Assembly: GCF_001280595.1 (NCBI RefSeq)
Contig: NZ_LITU01000081.1
Location: forward strand, 71,811-135,810
Source: Paenibacillus xylanivorans
Lineage (GTDB): Bacteria; Bacillota; Bacilli; Paenibacillales; Paenibacillaceae
Direction of reading: 5' to 3'
Length of the DNA: 64,000 nt
Below are positions 7,544 to 15,615 of this stretch, one piece after another. How positions within the stretch are numbered: the stretch's first letter is position 1; each line of letters opens with the position of its first letter. Position numbers and translations under genes: made by a program. The notes beneath the pieces are model-generated. The model was not told where the DNA came from, ran no database searches, and was given only the letters and a program-made list of their open reading frames with translations.

Positions 7544-7831
7544 ATGATTAAACATATTGTTCTGTTTAAAATGAAAGATCGTTCTTCTGAAAGTATCGAA
7601 GCGGCTGCGAATGTTCTTCGCAATCTGCAAGGGAAAATTGATGTTCTGGTCTCGCTTGAAGTGGGTATTGACGTGCTTCGTTCGGACAGATCTTTTGACA
7701 TCTCACTGACGGCAGAATTTGAATCACTGGAAGATCTTCAGGCATATCAGGTACATCCGCTGCATCAGGAAGTCATCAAGTATATGAACGAGGTCAGAGA
7801 GCAGTCGATTGCAGTGGACTACGAAATCTAA
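7544..7831 (+). CDS. Dabb-family (stress-responsive A/B barrel) protein
   Basis: A 95-residue single-domain protein starting MIKHIVLFKMK, the signature first strand of the Dabb ferredoxin-like fold, with the later FDISLTAEFESLEDLQAYQVHPLHQEV stretch covering the second half. These proteins form dimeric alpha/beta barrels; a few relatives are small enzymes or cofactor-binding proteins, but most have no proven reaction. GAGGTG lies nine bases before the ATG. It begins a plus-strand run that continues with a small membrane peptide, a YutE-like protein and a DUF4261 protein, with short gaps suggesting shared transcription for at least the later ones. Confidence 0.9.
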   Translation: MIKHIVLFKMKDRSSESIEAAANVLRNLQGKIDVLVSLEVGIDVLRSDRSFDISLTAEFESLEDLQAYQVHPLHQEVIKYMNEVREQSIAVDYEI

Positions 7832-7869
7832 TCTGTTATTCATTCTACTTTGGATAAAGGGGACTCTGT

Positions 7870-7980
7870 ATGAGCGATTTAAGAGACGTTATGGAATTTT
7901 TATATATTTTTGTCGTGTTTCTGATCGCTTGTCCTGTGATGTTATTTTGGCTTAAGCGAAGAGGAAAAAGGAACCGATAA
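7870..7980 (+). CDS. Small single-helix membrane protein (36 residues)
   Basis: A short frame with a credible start: AAAGGGGAC lies six bases before ATG 7870. The peptide has a short acidic N terminus (SDLRDVMEF), one hydrophobic helix at about residues 10-28 (LYIFVVFLIACPVMLFWL) and a strongly basic end (KRRGKRNR), which predicts a membrane peptide with the C terminus in the cytosol. It sits 38 bases after the Dabb gene and 15 bases before the YutE-like gene, in the same direction. No family is recognised. Confidence 0.55.
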   Translation: MSDLRDVMEFLYIFVVFLIACPVMLFWLKRRGKRNR

Positions 7981-7995
7981 TTCACTGAACGGGAA

Positions 7996-8466
7996 GTGAA
8001 CATATTGTATTATGTAAACAGGGAACAGATTGCACGCAGGCTTGCTGCCGTACCGGAGGTGGCTGAAGGTCTTCGCCGCGCGTCACAGGCTTGGGATGGC
8101 AGTCTCATGCTGGGTTTGGTACAGGAGCGTTGTCTTCATCTAGCCATTGAAATCGTTACGGATGTGGGGAGTTACCTCATAGACGGCTTCATCATGCGTG
8201 ATGCGAGCAGTTATGATGACATTATTCAAATTAATCACGAAGAGAAGGTTTTTGATCATGGAACCTATGAGGTGCTTAGTCGCCTCGTATCGTTGCGCAA
8301 GCCGCTCGTTCAGGACTATTACAGCTGGGAGCGGTCTGAACTGCATCCGCTGAGCAGTGACTTGCCGGGCGTGCTTGAACAATTTTCCCATCAGGTCCAT
8401 ACCTATGTGGAAAAAGAACTCGGACCTTTCCAGACTGCACAGGCCGAGGGACAGAGCAAGGAATGA
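7996..8466 (+). CDS. yutE: YutE-like DUF86 (HepT-like) protein
   Basis: A 156-residue helical protein similar to YutE of Bacillus, a DUF86/HepT-like fold. The segments ERCLHLAIEIVTDVGSYLIDGFIMRDASSYDDII and LVSLRKPLVQDYYSW are the most typical. HepT members with an R-x4-x-H-x-Y motif act as RNases or AMPylated toxins in HepT/MntA pairs; here no nucleotidyltransferase neighbour is present and the full motif is absent, so toxin function is doubtful. It starts at GTG with only a weak GGGAA site. Eleven bases after its stop the DUF4261 gene begins, so the two are probably cotranslated. Confidence 0.75.
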   Translation: MNILYYVNREQIARRLAAVPEVAEGLRRASQAWDGSLMLGLVQERCLHLAIEIVTDVGSYLIDGFIMRDASSYDDIIQINHEEKVFDHGTYEVLSRLVSLRKPLVQDYYSWERSELHPLSSDLPGVLEQFSHQVHTYVEKELGPFQTAQAEGQSKE

Positions 8467-8477
8467 GGGGAAGCAGC

Positions 8478-9383
8478 ATGACGAACGAATGGAAAGAAGA
8501 GCAAGAAGGAAATAATGAAACAAATGACATACCTTCCGGATTTCATCCGGTATATATGATTGAGCTGTTATTTCAGGAACGTCCCGTTATAGACCAGGGG
8601 CGTTTGCAGGATGCGCTAAGCCGTCACACCGGACAAGTTCGGCTTGATGTGAAGCAGGGCAACGCAGAGCATAATCCTGAGATGCTGGTTTTCTACCATC
8701 TGGACCATAAGGTTTCTTTTCAGGAAGGTAACATTCCGGCACAAACTTGCATGCTCCCCATTATTGAAATTGTAGATCGTGCCCGCTTTGGAGGGGCTTT
8801 GCAGCAAGCCTGGCATTGGCCAGAAGCAGGACAAGCTATGGAAACGATCCGATATTCCATCCGGCTTCACGATATGTTCACTGCTGCCATGCCGCGCAAA
8901 CAGCGACTTGAATTGTTCCAAAAGACGATTCAGGCTGTCATGGAAGTGTTGCCTTGTGAGGCGTTGTACTGGTACGGCAGTGACAAATTGGTTGAACCGG
9001 AAGCCTATGTGCTGTCACAGGAGCGTGAGGAGCATCTCTACGCTGCGATGAATGTGCGCATGTATCAGGCTGGAGGCACGGAAGAACAGCGTCAGCTGGT
9101 TATGGACACGGTAGGATTGTCGGCACTTGGCGTGCCTGATGTACAGTGTCATTTCATTGGACTCGATCCGGATACGGTAGCCCAGACATTACTGGGTGCC
9201 GCCTATTACATATTTGATCAGGGAGATGTTCTACAGGATGGACAGACGCTGGGATCCTCCGGCGGACGACGCTGGCGCTGTGAGCATCAATCGGCGATGA
9301 TTGCACCGGGACGATATGTAATTGATCTGGATCCTGGGGATGAACATGCGGCTGCTCCGCTTGAGCCGGCCCGGCAGACCTGA
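8478..9383 (+). CDS. DUF4261-domain protein
   Basis: A 301-residue soluble protein of unknown role. It opens with a charged linker, then GFHPVYMIELLF, a pattern of alternating strands, and near residues 230-260 the segment AAYYIFDQGDVLQDGQTLG, which matches the C-terminal DUF4261 domain as I recall it. There is no signal peptide, membrane helix or recognisable catalytic motif. ATG 8478 has GAGGGGAAGC upstream; an in-frame ATG at 8463 overlaps the previous gene by four bases and would add five residues. Coupling to the YutE-like gene is suggested by the 11-base gap. Confidence 0.7.
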   Translation: MTNEWKEEQEGNNETNDIPSGFHPVYMIELLFQERPVIDQGRLQDALSRHTGQVRLDVKQGNAEHNPEMLVFYHLDHKVSFQEGNIPAQTCMLPIIEIVDRARFGGALQQAWHWPEAGQAMETIRYSIRLHDMFTAAMPRKQRLELFQKTIQAVMEVLPCEALYWYGSDKLVEPEAYVLSQEREEHLYAAMNVRMYQAGGTEEQRQLVMDTVGLSALGVPDVQCHFIGLDPDTVAQTLLGAAYYIFDQGDVLQDGQTLGSSGGRRWRCEHQSAMIAPGRYVIDLDPGDEHAAAPLEPARQT

Positions 9384-9569
9384 GGCATATCACTATAACG
9401 TCAGAAGGTGCGGGAACGGAATCCAGAATTTTTTTTGGTATCTGAGTGTCAGGTCAAGCCCTTGCTGCTTATACTGCATCAACAGAGTAGGCATTCGCCC
9501 GGATTGACGAGCAACAGGCCGTTGCTTGGTTATTCGGTACTTCATTTAAGGTAAAGGGAGAGATGCGAC

Positions 9570-9965
9570 GTGAAGGATTCTAACAAAAGTTTGTTGTGGG
9601 GAGCATTAATCGGCTCGGTTGTAGGTTCAGTGACAGCTCTGCTGCTGGCACCAAAATCAGGGCGCGAACTGCGTCAAGATATTTCAGAAGGTGCACGTCA
9701 AGTGAGTGAGAAGGGTCAGGAACTGGCTAGCAAGGTAGGCGAACAAAGCGCACAAATCGTATCCAAAGTAAAAGAGACGGCGGATGTCGTTATCCAGGAT
9801 ATCCAATCCTGGCGCAATTGCGCTGAAGGTAAAGAAGTGCGTGTATCCGCAGTTATTACGGATTCCGATTCTTCAAGCGATTCAGCTGCGGACAATGCAG
9901 TGGAAGAGTCAGGCATTGAAGTCATCGCGAAGTTTCCTGCCGATGATTCCAAAGATAACATCTAA
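9570..9965 (+). CDS. YtxH-domain general-stress-type protein
   Basis: A 131-residue protein with the YtxH/GvpP-like layout: one N-terminal membrane helix (LLWGALIGSVVGSVTALLLAPKSGRELR, about 8-35) bearing the typical LLLAPKSGRELR end, then an amphipathic coiled-coil region (about 36-85) and an acidic, Ser/Asp-rich tail. In Bacillus, YtxH belongs to the SigB general stress regulon; no SigB promoter is evident here. It starts at GTG 9570 with AAAGGGAGAG upstream. A terminator follows 18 bases after the stop, so the gene is probably monocistronic. Confidence 0.88.
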   Translation: MKDSNKSLLWGALIGSVVGSVTALLLAPKSGRELRQDISEGARQVSEKGQELASKVGEQSAQIVSKVKETADVVIQDIQSWRNCAEGKEVRVSAVITDSDSSSDSAADNAVEESGIEVIAKFPADDSKDNI

Positions 9966-9982
9966 AGCTAAGCTTGAACGCG

Positions 9983-10020
9983 AGCAGGCTTTCCTCCATC
10001 TGGAGGGGAGCCTGCTTTGT
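9983..10020 (+). terminator. Terminator of the YtxH gene
   Basis: AGCAGGCT and AGCCTGCT enclose CCTCC-ATCT-GGAGG; the tail is TTTGTTGTG, so the T-run is short. Confidence 0.65.
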
Positions 10021-10184
10021 TGTGCGTGATCGTGCAGGAGCTGTACGATACGGCATTTTGTTTGAACCCTGCGATGAAATCGGGTAAGATGTAGGTACCT
10101 TTTTGCCTGGAAAATCATACGGTAGGAAGAAAGCTCTGGGAACCAATTTGTTAACAGAACCAATTCAATGAAGAAGGAAGCGGT

Positions 10185-11000
10185 GTGTTCGTGCAGCAAG
10201 CAATCGCTATATTAGACTCCGGTGTAGGGGGATTGACCGTCGCCAAAGAAGTGATGCGTCAGCTCCCACGGGAAAAGATCATATATTTTGGAGATACTGC
10301 CCGGACACCGTACGGACCCCGTTCGTCCGAACAAGTTAAACAATTCACGGAACAAATCGTTGATTTCTTGATCCAGTTCGATCCGAAAGTTATCGTTATC
10401 GCCTGCAATACGGCTACGGCAGCAGCGCTCGACTATATTCGAGCCAAGGTGAATGTGCCTGTGATCGGTGTCATTCATCCTGGAGCACGAGCCGCCATCA
10501 CAGCCACACGCACAGGACGCATCGGTGTCATTGGCACCGTGGGAACGATTGGAAGTGGTGCATATACCTCAGCACTTAAACAGTTGTCTCCTTACATTGA
10601 TGTGGTCAGTCAGGCTTGTCCGGCATTTGTGCCACTGGTGGAGCAAGGCGAATTCCGTTCCGAGCAAACGACAAGTACGGTGGAGCAATCTTTGGGCCAG
10701 ATCAAACAACAGCCGATTGATTGTCTTATTCTGGGTTGTACGCACTATCCTTTTCTCATGGATACCATTCAGGAGGTTATGGGGCAGGAAGTGAAGCTGA
10801 TTAGTTCGGCAGATGAAACGGCGAGGGAAATCAGTACGATTTTGTATGATAAACGAAAGCTGGCCAGTGGGGATGAGACTCCTGTCCATCAGTTTTTTTG
10901 CACAGGGGACCCACGCATGTTCCAGAATATTACCCGCCAATGGTTGGGAGAGCAGATCTCCAAAACGCCAGTTGTGTGGCAGGTTACGAAATTATCATAG
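10185..11000 (+). CDS. murI: Glutamate racemase
   Basis: A 271-residue cytoplasmic enzyme converting L- to D-glutamate for peptidoglycan, also called RacE in Bacillus. The cofactor-independent aspartate/glutamate racemase fold is clear: LDSGVGGLTV at 10-19 (Asp11, Ser12), the first catalytic cysteine Cys74 in IACNTATA and the second, Cys185, in LGCTHYP. GDTARTPYGPRS (36-47) is the substrate-binding loop. Length fits the family. GTG 10185 is used with AAGGAAG upstream; GTG 10191 is a near alternative. A strong terminator follows. A peptidoglycan endopeptidase gene is next, so this is a small wall-related neighbourhood although not an operon. Confidence 0.97.
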   Translation: MFVQQAIAILDSGVGGLTVAKEVMRQLPREKIIYFGDTARTPYGPRSSEQVKQFTEQIVDFLIQFDPKVIVIACNTATAAALDYIRAKVNVPVIGVIHPGARAAITATRTGRIGVIGTVGTIGSGAYTSALKQLSPYIDVVSQACPAFVPLVEQGEFRSEQTTSTVEQSLGQIKQQPIDCLILGCTHYPFLMDTIQEVMGQEVKLISSADETAREISTILYDKRKLASGDETPVHQFFCTGDPRMFQNITRQWLGEQISKTPVVWQVTKLS

Positions 11001-11029
11001 CTTTTTTTGATTTCTATGGCTTATAAGAG

Positions 11030-11062
11030 TCCCGGAACCTTTAGTGTTCCGGGATTTTTTTT
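11030..11062 (+). terminator. Terminator of murI
   Basis: TCCCGGAAC and GTTCCGGGA form a perfect nine-pair stem followed by eight T. Confidence 0.92.
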
Positions 11063-11242
11063 GTTCATATCATAAAGTAGAAGAACTTCGGATGATCATC
11101 ACGTTTTTCTTATGTTAAAGGGATTTACGCGATTCATGTCACATGACGGACAACCAGATCGGCATACATATTACATACAGTAAGGACACAGGCGAGAAAA
11201 GGACAGGAGATTACAAAGTTTCCTAAGGGAGAGGAGATCAAC

Positions 11243-12457
11243 ATGGAGCTGCAATGGATTATTGTTCATCAGGGAGATACCTTGTCGCGTATTGCGGCAG
11301 CAAACCATATGACCAAGGAGCTACTGGCCGCTCTCAACCCGGAAGCGGCGTCCCAGCCCTATTTGCTGAGAGGGCAGATGCTGCGCATTACGCCGGGAAC
11401 AGGGCGCAGATATGCAGTACAACCTGGGGAGAAAGTGGCCGTGATTGCATTACGATTTGGACTGAATGAAGAAGAATTGCGCGAGGCCAATCCAGAAATA
11501 GCGAACATTACGGACTGGTGCGGGCGATGTATTCATATTCCGGATTCAAATGGAAAAACTATCGTAAAGTTGCAGGGAGAGTATGGTTACCGTGAAATGA
11601 ACCGTGATATCGGTTTACTGGAAAAGAAGTATCCATTTATCGAGATTGGCTCGATTGGCAGCAGTGTCATGGGTAAGAATTTGCCTTATCTGCGTTTGGG
11701 TCAAGGTCCCAGACATATTCATGTCAACGCATCTGTTCATGCGAATGAGTGGCTGACATCGGCGGTTCTGATGCGGTTCATTGAAGAATATGCCAAAGCC
11801 TATAGCACGCATACGCCATGGCATCAATTTCAGACGGAGCGCTGGATGCAGGAAACCACGCTGTGGGCTGTGCCCATGGTCAATCCGGATGGAGTTGAAT
11901 TGGTGCAAGAGGGCGTAGTCAATGATCATCCCCATGCAGAAGAATTGCTCGAATGGAATGCCGGGCGCTCCCACTTTACGCATTGGAAGTCCAATATCAG
12001 GGGGGTAGACCTTAACGATCAATTCCCGGCTTATTGGGAGGAAGAGGCAGCTAGAAGAGGGATAACGTCTCCGGGACCCAGAGATTATGCAGGAACCTCT
12101 CCTTTATCGGAACCAGAGGCGTTGGCACTTGCACGGTGGACCGAGCAACATCATTTCGATGCTGTCGTCTCGCTGCACAGCCAGGGACAGGAAATTTATT
12201 GGAACTACCGCGATTTGGAGCCAAAGGAGAGTGCTCCGCTGTCACGCAGACTGGCAAGGGCTTCGGGGTACAAGGCAGTCAAGCTGGGGGGAAGCGATGC
12301 AGGATACAAAGACTGGTTCATTCAGAAGTTTCGTAAACCAGGGTTCACGGTAGAAGTGGGACTGGGGGTTAACCCACTCCCCATGGATCAATTCGATGAC
12401 ATCTGTGTGGAGGTTGGCATGTTATTGGCTGAATTATTATCAGATAGAGAGCACTGA
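11243..12457 (+). CDS. LysM / M14 gamma-D-glutamyl-meso-diaminopimelate peptidase
   Basis: A 404-residue peptidase like endopeptidase I of Lysinibacillus sphaericus, which cuts the gamma-D-Glu-diaminopimelate bond of peptidoglycan stem peptides. Two LysM modules occupy about residues 5-50 and 55-99. The zinc carboxypeptidase domain follows, with the ligand motif HANEW (His166, Glu169), third ligand His312 in SLHSQGQEIYW, the substrate loop VNPDG near 213 and catalytic Glu371 in FTVEVGLG. There is no signal peptide, so, like its homologue, it may act in the sporulating cell or in wall-peptide recycling. GGGAGAGGAG precedes the ATG. Transcribed alone. Confidence 0.92.
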   Translation: MELQWIIVHQGDTLSRIAAANHMTKELLAALNPEAASQPYLLRGQMLRITPGTGRRYAVQPGEKVAVIALRFGLNEEELREANPEIANITDWCGRCIHIPDSNGKTIVKLQGEYGYREMNRDIGLLEKKYPFIEIGSIGSSVMGKNLPYLRLGQGPRHIHVNASVHANEWLTSAVLMRFIEEYAKAYSTHTPWHQFQTERWMQETTLWAVPMVNPDGVELVQEGVVNDHPHAEELLEWNAGRSHFTHWKSNIRGVDLNDQFPAYWEEEAARRGITSPGPRDYAGTSPLSEPEALALARWTEQHHFDAVVSLHSQGQEIYWNYRDLEPKESAPLSRRLARASGYKAVKLGGSDAGYKDWFIQKFRKPGFTVEVGLGVNPLPMDQFDDICVEVGMLLAELLSDREH

Positions 12458-12544
12458 CAGGGAATACCGCGAATTCATGAAACCTGACTTAACATAATCT
12501 GGATAGGAAGACATGAAACTTACGGGTTGTCCACTCGTATAACA

Positions 12545-12576
12545 GGAACGGGCGCTGTCACCAGCGTTCGTTTTTT
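12545..12576 (+). terminator. Probable terminator after the M14 peptidase gene
   Basis: GAACG-GGCGCTG and CAGC-GTTCG arms around TCAC, followed by six T. Confidence 0.65.
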
Positions 12577-12687
12577 AATCTGCAAGTTGCATCATTCGTT
12601 CCGGATCGCTCTGGAACGGGTAATGATGGGTGTTACGATAACGTGTACTGTTTTATTTCGGTGCAATAATAATACGGAGGGGTTCAT

Positions 12688-12945
12688 ATGAAGTGGAGAA
12701 GACTGCTGTCGTTCAAACGATGGACACAAGTATTCAAACGGCTTCCGCGTCTGTTGCGGGCTCCGCAGATCCCTTTGGGAGAGAAGCTGCTGTTCATCAT
12801 CCCGGCGTTGCTCTACTGGGTTCTTCCAGACGTGATGCCGTTTATGCCTATAGATGATATCGGGGTTACGCTGTTGCTGATGAACTGGTTTGTAAGTCGT
12901 GCGGAGCGCAAATATCCGGTGCTTACAGCGGGGGAATCGTCTTGA
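12688..12945 (+). CDS. Small basic membrane protein (DUF1232/YkvA-like motif)
   Basis: An 85-residue protein with a very basic N terminus (MKWRRLLSFKRWTQVFKRLPRLLR) and one membrane-associated stretch, LLFIIPALLYWVLPDVMPFMPIDDIGVTLLLMNWF. The YWVLPDVMPFMPIDDIG core resembles the YLxxPxDLIPDxIPxxGxxDD motif of DUF1232 proteins but with differences, so family membership is tentative. Function unknown. ACGGAGGGG is a good ribosome binding site eight bases before the ATG. Confidence 0.65.
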   Translation: MKWRRLLSFKRWTQVFKRLPRLLRAPQIPLGEKLLFIIPALLYWVLPDVMPFMPIDDIGVTLLLMNWFVSRAERKYPVLTAGESS

Positions 12946-13088
12946 TCCGACGCAAAAAGTGTGGTTTTAACATCGGTTTTGCATCATGTTATTGCGAAGC
13001 ACAGTAATTTTCTTTACAATAGATGCTGGAGTTTAGAAATACTAAAAAATTGTTGGAACCAGCAATTACGATATAGGAGATGAATGGA

Positions 13089-13391
13089 ATGAACTGCAAA
13101 ATTACACGTAATGCCGCGAAAGTATTGAAACTTGAACTGGACAAGCCTGAGAACGAAGGTAAATTGCTGCGCGTTGTGATTACACATGCGCATGGAGATC
13201 ATGCCCACTACGGACTTGATATCGATACGCCAAAAGAAAATGATACGGTAGTATCTACGGATAAAGAGATCGACGTTATTCTTGAGAATGATCAACCTTT
13301 GCTGGATGGCGTTAAAATTGATTACCTTTACTTCCCTGAAGAAGGATTCGTTATTACGAACCCATCCAAAGGCAACCACGGCGACCACTAA
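13089..13391 (+). CDS. HesB/IscA-like protein lacking the cluster cysteines
   Basis: A 100-residue protein that follows the A-type iron-sulfur carrier fold: N-terminal helix ITRNAAKVLKLEL, the strand KLLRVVITHAHGDHAHYGLDI where true carriers have GGCSGxxY, then the DxxIDY turn and a final strand GFVITNP. All three cluster cysteines are absent; the first is replaced by HAHGDHAH (about 32-39) and the last two by a His-rich end, GNHGDH. Only Cys3 remains. It may bind another metal or only keep the fold. ATG 13089 is chosen because ATAGGAGATG sits at a proper distance; ATG 13080 overlaps the site. The YuzB gene follows by 21 bases. Confidence 0.78.
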   Translation: MNCKITRNAAKVLKLELDKPENEGKLLRVVITHAHGDHAHYGLDIDTPKENDTVVSTDKEIDVILENDQPLLDGVKIDYLYFPEEGFVITNPSKGNHGDH

Positions 13392-13412
13392 GGGAGCGAA
13401 GAAGGGGAACTC

Positions 13413-13634
13413 ATGGCTAACGATATCCGCGTATGCGAAAAATGTAATCATATCAGACTAAAATCGATTGTAGCCAAGTTGGAGAAGATGGCTCCGGATA
13501 CGGAGATCAAAATTGGTTGCAAATCGTATTGCGGTCCTTGTGCGAAACGTGCTTTTGTGTTCATCAATGGTCGGTACATCAGTGCTCCGACAGAAGAAGA
13601 AGTGCTTGCGAAAGTAGCGAAATTCGTGAAGTAA
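13413..13634 (+). CDS. yuzB: YuzB-like DUF1450 protein
   Basis: A 73-residue cysteine-rich protein with Cys8 and Cys11 in VCEKC and Cys36, Cys40 and Cys43 in GCKSYCGPC, the hallmark of DUF1450/YuzB proteins. The fold is expected to be thioredoxin-like ferredoxin and the cysteines could hold a metal or cluster, but no activity is established. It sits 21 bases downstream of the HesB-like gene, so the two are probably cotranscribed, and a link to iron-sulfur or thiol chemistry is a reasonable inference. GAAGGGGA precedes the ATG. Confidence 0.88.
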   Translation: MANDIRVCEKCNHIRLKSIVAKLEKMAPDTEIKIGCKSYCGPCAKRAFVFINGRYISAPTEEEVLAKVAKFVK

Positions 13635-13673
13635 TTGTATACATTTACAGTGGGCAAACTTGTCCACGAAGGG

Positions 13674-13701
13674 AAAAGAGAGGCTGTAGCCTCTCTTTTT
13701 T
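13674..13701 (+). terminator. Terminator of the HesB-like/yuzB pair
   Basis: AAAAGAGAGGCT and AGCCTCTCTTTT form a near-perfect stem with a two-base loop and a T-run; it is convergent with, and may also serve, the minus-strand lipoprotein gene ending at 13727. Confidence 0.9.
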
Positions 13702-13726
13702 AGTTGTGATCGGAAATGGTAAAAGG

Positions 13727-14125
13727 TCAAAACGTGAAGCCCGGCATCATTTCAACAATCTCAAAGGTATCCTCTTGAAATACAATGGCGATGATAGTAT
13801 CGCTTTTTTTCAAATAATGAACATGCCCCATTCTCTCTTCTTCCAACTCAACCCATCCGGCCCCGGCTAACTTCTCAAAATAATCGGATGGTACATATAA
13901 CCCTTGTTCTCCTCCGATATGTTTCAATTCATATTTAATGCCTGCTTTATAGTTTGGATTGTCTGAATATGCCGTTAGGCTCAGCTGCTTTGCATTCACT
14001 GGAACTGGAATCTCGTCATTAATGGAGGAGCCCGTATATCCTGTTATTTCATACGTCGAAGGTGTACAGCCACTGGTAAGCAGCAATAAAGGTGCCAGAA
14101 TGAAAAGAATCCAAAAGTTCTTCAA
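13727..14125 (-). CDS. Predicted lipoprotein of unknown function
   Basis: A 132-residue protein with a lipoprotein signal peptide: short basic start, hydrophobic FWILFILAPLLLL and lipobox LTSGC with Cys20. The mature part has mixed alpha/beta character (TAYSDNPNYKAGIKYELKHIGGEQGLY, DYFEKLAGAGWVELEEERMGHVHYLKKSD) and no recognised domain. TTG 14125 is preferred because AAGGAGG lies eight bases upstream; an in-frame TTG at 14131 is too close to the site. It is convergent with yuzB and transcribed alone. Confidence 0.75.
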   Translation of the reverse strand: MKNFWILFILAPLLLLTSGCTPSTYEITGYTGSSINDEIPVPVNAKQLSLTAYSDNPNYKAGIKYELKHIGGEQGLYVPSDYFEKLAGAGWVELEEERMGHVHYLKKSDTIIAIVFQEDTFEIVEMMPGFTF

Positions 14126-14328
14126 ATACAAACCCTCCTTGTGAAAAGATAACTTATAAAATAAACGCAGTCAGACCGGAAAAGGTTATACATATCATTG
14201 ATATTTATCTTTAATCTTACTGGGGAACAACGAAGATCCGTCATTGTTTCAGCAAAACAAGAATAAGGAAGGCCGATGTCAACCATCCTAAAGGGGTAAC
14301 AGGAACATGATCCCAAGGAGGAATACTC

Positions 14329-14610
14329 ATGCCGAAGCGTTATGATTCCAGTTTGCAAGCCGATACGACCGTATCCCAGGCGCAAAATGCAGTGAACAAA
14401 CTTCATTTTGCCGTTTCACAGGCAATGTCACATCCAACAGAACAGACCATGGAACAGGCAGAACGCCGTTTGGCGCATACCGAGCAGGCCATGCGTCAAG
14501 CTGAACATTCGCTTGGAGGTCAGGGCGTTGAGCTGGCAGAAGAGATGTTCATTGAGGAGAAGAGAAGATTAAACTCGATCCAGAGTCAGAATGGGCAAGG
14601 GGATCTATAG
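14329..14610 (+). CDS. Small helical protein, DUF2564-like
   Basis: A 93-residue, highly helical protein with regular Gln/Ala/Glu spacing (VSQAQNAVNKLHFAVSQAM and QAERRLAHTEQAMRQAEHSL) that resembles the small DUF2564 proteins of Bacillus; that match is from memory and tentative. It has no signal peptide, membrane helix or cysteine. AAGGAGG lies seven bases before the ATG. A hairpin at 14629-14658 follows 18 bases after the stop. Confidence 0.7.
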   Translation: MPKRYDSSLQADTTVSQAQNAVNKLHFAVSQAMSHPTEQTMEQAERRLAHTEQAMRQAEHSLGGQGVELAEEMFIEEKRRLNSIQSQNGQGDL

Positions 14611-14628
14611 GCGTTCCTGTCACACCAG

Positions 14629-14658
14629 AACCCGCAGAGCAGCAGTGCTTTGCGGGTT
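14629..14658 (+). terminator. Hairpin, possible weak terminator
   Basis: AACCCGCA and TGCGGGTT pair, with AGC/GCT inside; the T-run after it (ATTCATGTCTCTTTT) is poor. Confidence 0.45.
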
Positions 14659-14784
14659 ATTCATGTCTCTTTTGAATAATCTTCGAGAAGTAGATCTATC
14701 CAAACTGTATGAAAAGTGCCGCTTAAAATTTTGTGAGAAGGTTAATAGACCAAGAGCAGGCAAATTTCACACAGGAGGTACAGA

Positions 14785-15615
14785 ATGACAAAACATATTA
14801 CAGATTGTACGATTCTGAACAACGGCGTGACGATGCCATGGCTGGGATTTGGGACTTATCGAGCAAAGGGTAAAGAAGTACAGCAAGCGGTGGAGACTGC
14901 ATTGGAAGTTGGATATCGGAGCATTGATACGGCGTCCGTTTATGGAAATGAAGAGGAAGTTGGACAAGCCATTGCGAGCAGCGGTATCGCCCGGAATGAG
15001 CTATTTGTAACAACCAAGCTATGGAATGAGGATCAAGGATTCGATTCCACCTTGAGAGCATTTGAGGCCAGTCAGAAGGCCCTTGGATTGAATGTCATTG
15101 ATCTATACTTAATTCACTGGCCTGGCAGAGACCAGTATAAAGAGACGTGGAGAGCTTTCGAACGTCTATATAGCGAAGGAAGCGTACGTGCCATTGGTGT
15201 GAGTAATTTCGAAGTACACCATCTGCGCGATATCATAGATGAAGGTGGAACAGTGCCTGCGGTGAATCAGGTGGAACTGCATCCAGGTTTGATTCAACAG
15301 GAGTTGCAGGATTTCTGTGGGGAACAGGGTATTCAACTGGAGGCATGGAGCCCGATTATGAGAGGTAAACTGAACAAGGAATCGGCTTTGAAAAGTCTGG
15401 CCCAGAAATACGGAAAAACACCCGCACAAGTTATTCTGCGCTGGGATATTCAAAACCAGATCGTGACGATTCCGAAGTCGGTTACCCCGGAGCGGATTCG
15501 TGAGAATGCGGACATCTTTGATTTTGAATTGACTCCGGATGAGCTGAAACTGATTGATGCGCTGGATTCGGATAAACGGACAGGATCGCACCCGGACCAG
15601 CTGTTTTGGGATTGA
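14785..15615 (+). CDS. Aldo/keto reductase
   Basis: A 276-residue cytoplasmic NADPH-dependent oxidoreductase of the aldo/keto reductase superfamily, subfamily 5-like (2,5-diketo-gluconate reductase type). Visible features are GFGTYRAKGKE near 22, the active-site Asp and Tyr in SIDTASVYGNEEEVG (about 47-61), catalytic Lys in FVTTKLWNED, His in LIHWPG, and the cofactor phosphate-binding IPKSVTPERIREN near 230. Such enzymes reduce methylglyoxal and other reactive aldehydes. ACAGGAGGTA precedes the ATG. It appears monocistronic. Confidence 0.93.
   Translation: MTKHITDCTILNNGVTMPWLGFGTYRAKGKEVQQAVETALEVGYRSIDTASVYGNEEEVGQAIASSGIARNELFVTTKLWNEDQGFDSTLRAFEASQKALGLNVIDLYLIHWPGRDQYKETWRAFERLYSEGSVRAIGVSNFEVHHLRDIIDEGGTVPAVNQVELHPGLIQQELQDFCGEQGIQLEAWSPIMRGKLNKESALKSLAQKYGKTPAQVILRWDIQNQIVTIPKSVTPERIRENADIFDFELTPDELKLIDALDSDKRTGSHPDQLFWD

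Noticed and set aside
12904..13088. Possible RNA element before the HesB-like gene
   Set aside because: No conserved stem or T-run could be recognised by eye.
14591..14788. 65-codon frame overlapping the end of the small helical protein and the aldo/keto reductase start
   Set aside because: No ribosome binding site at its ATG codons, it crosses a hairpin and the reductase ribosome binding site.
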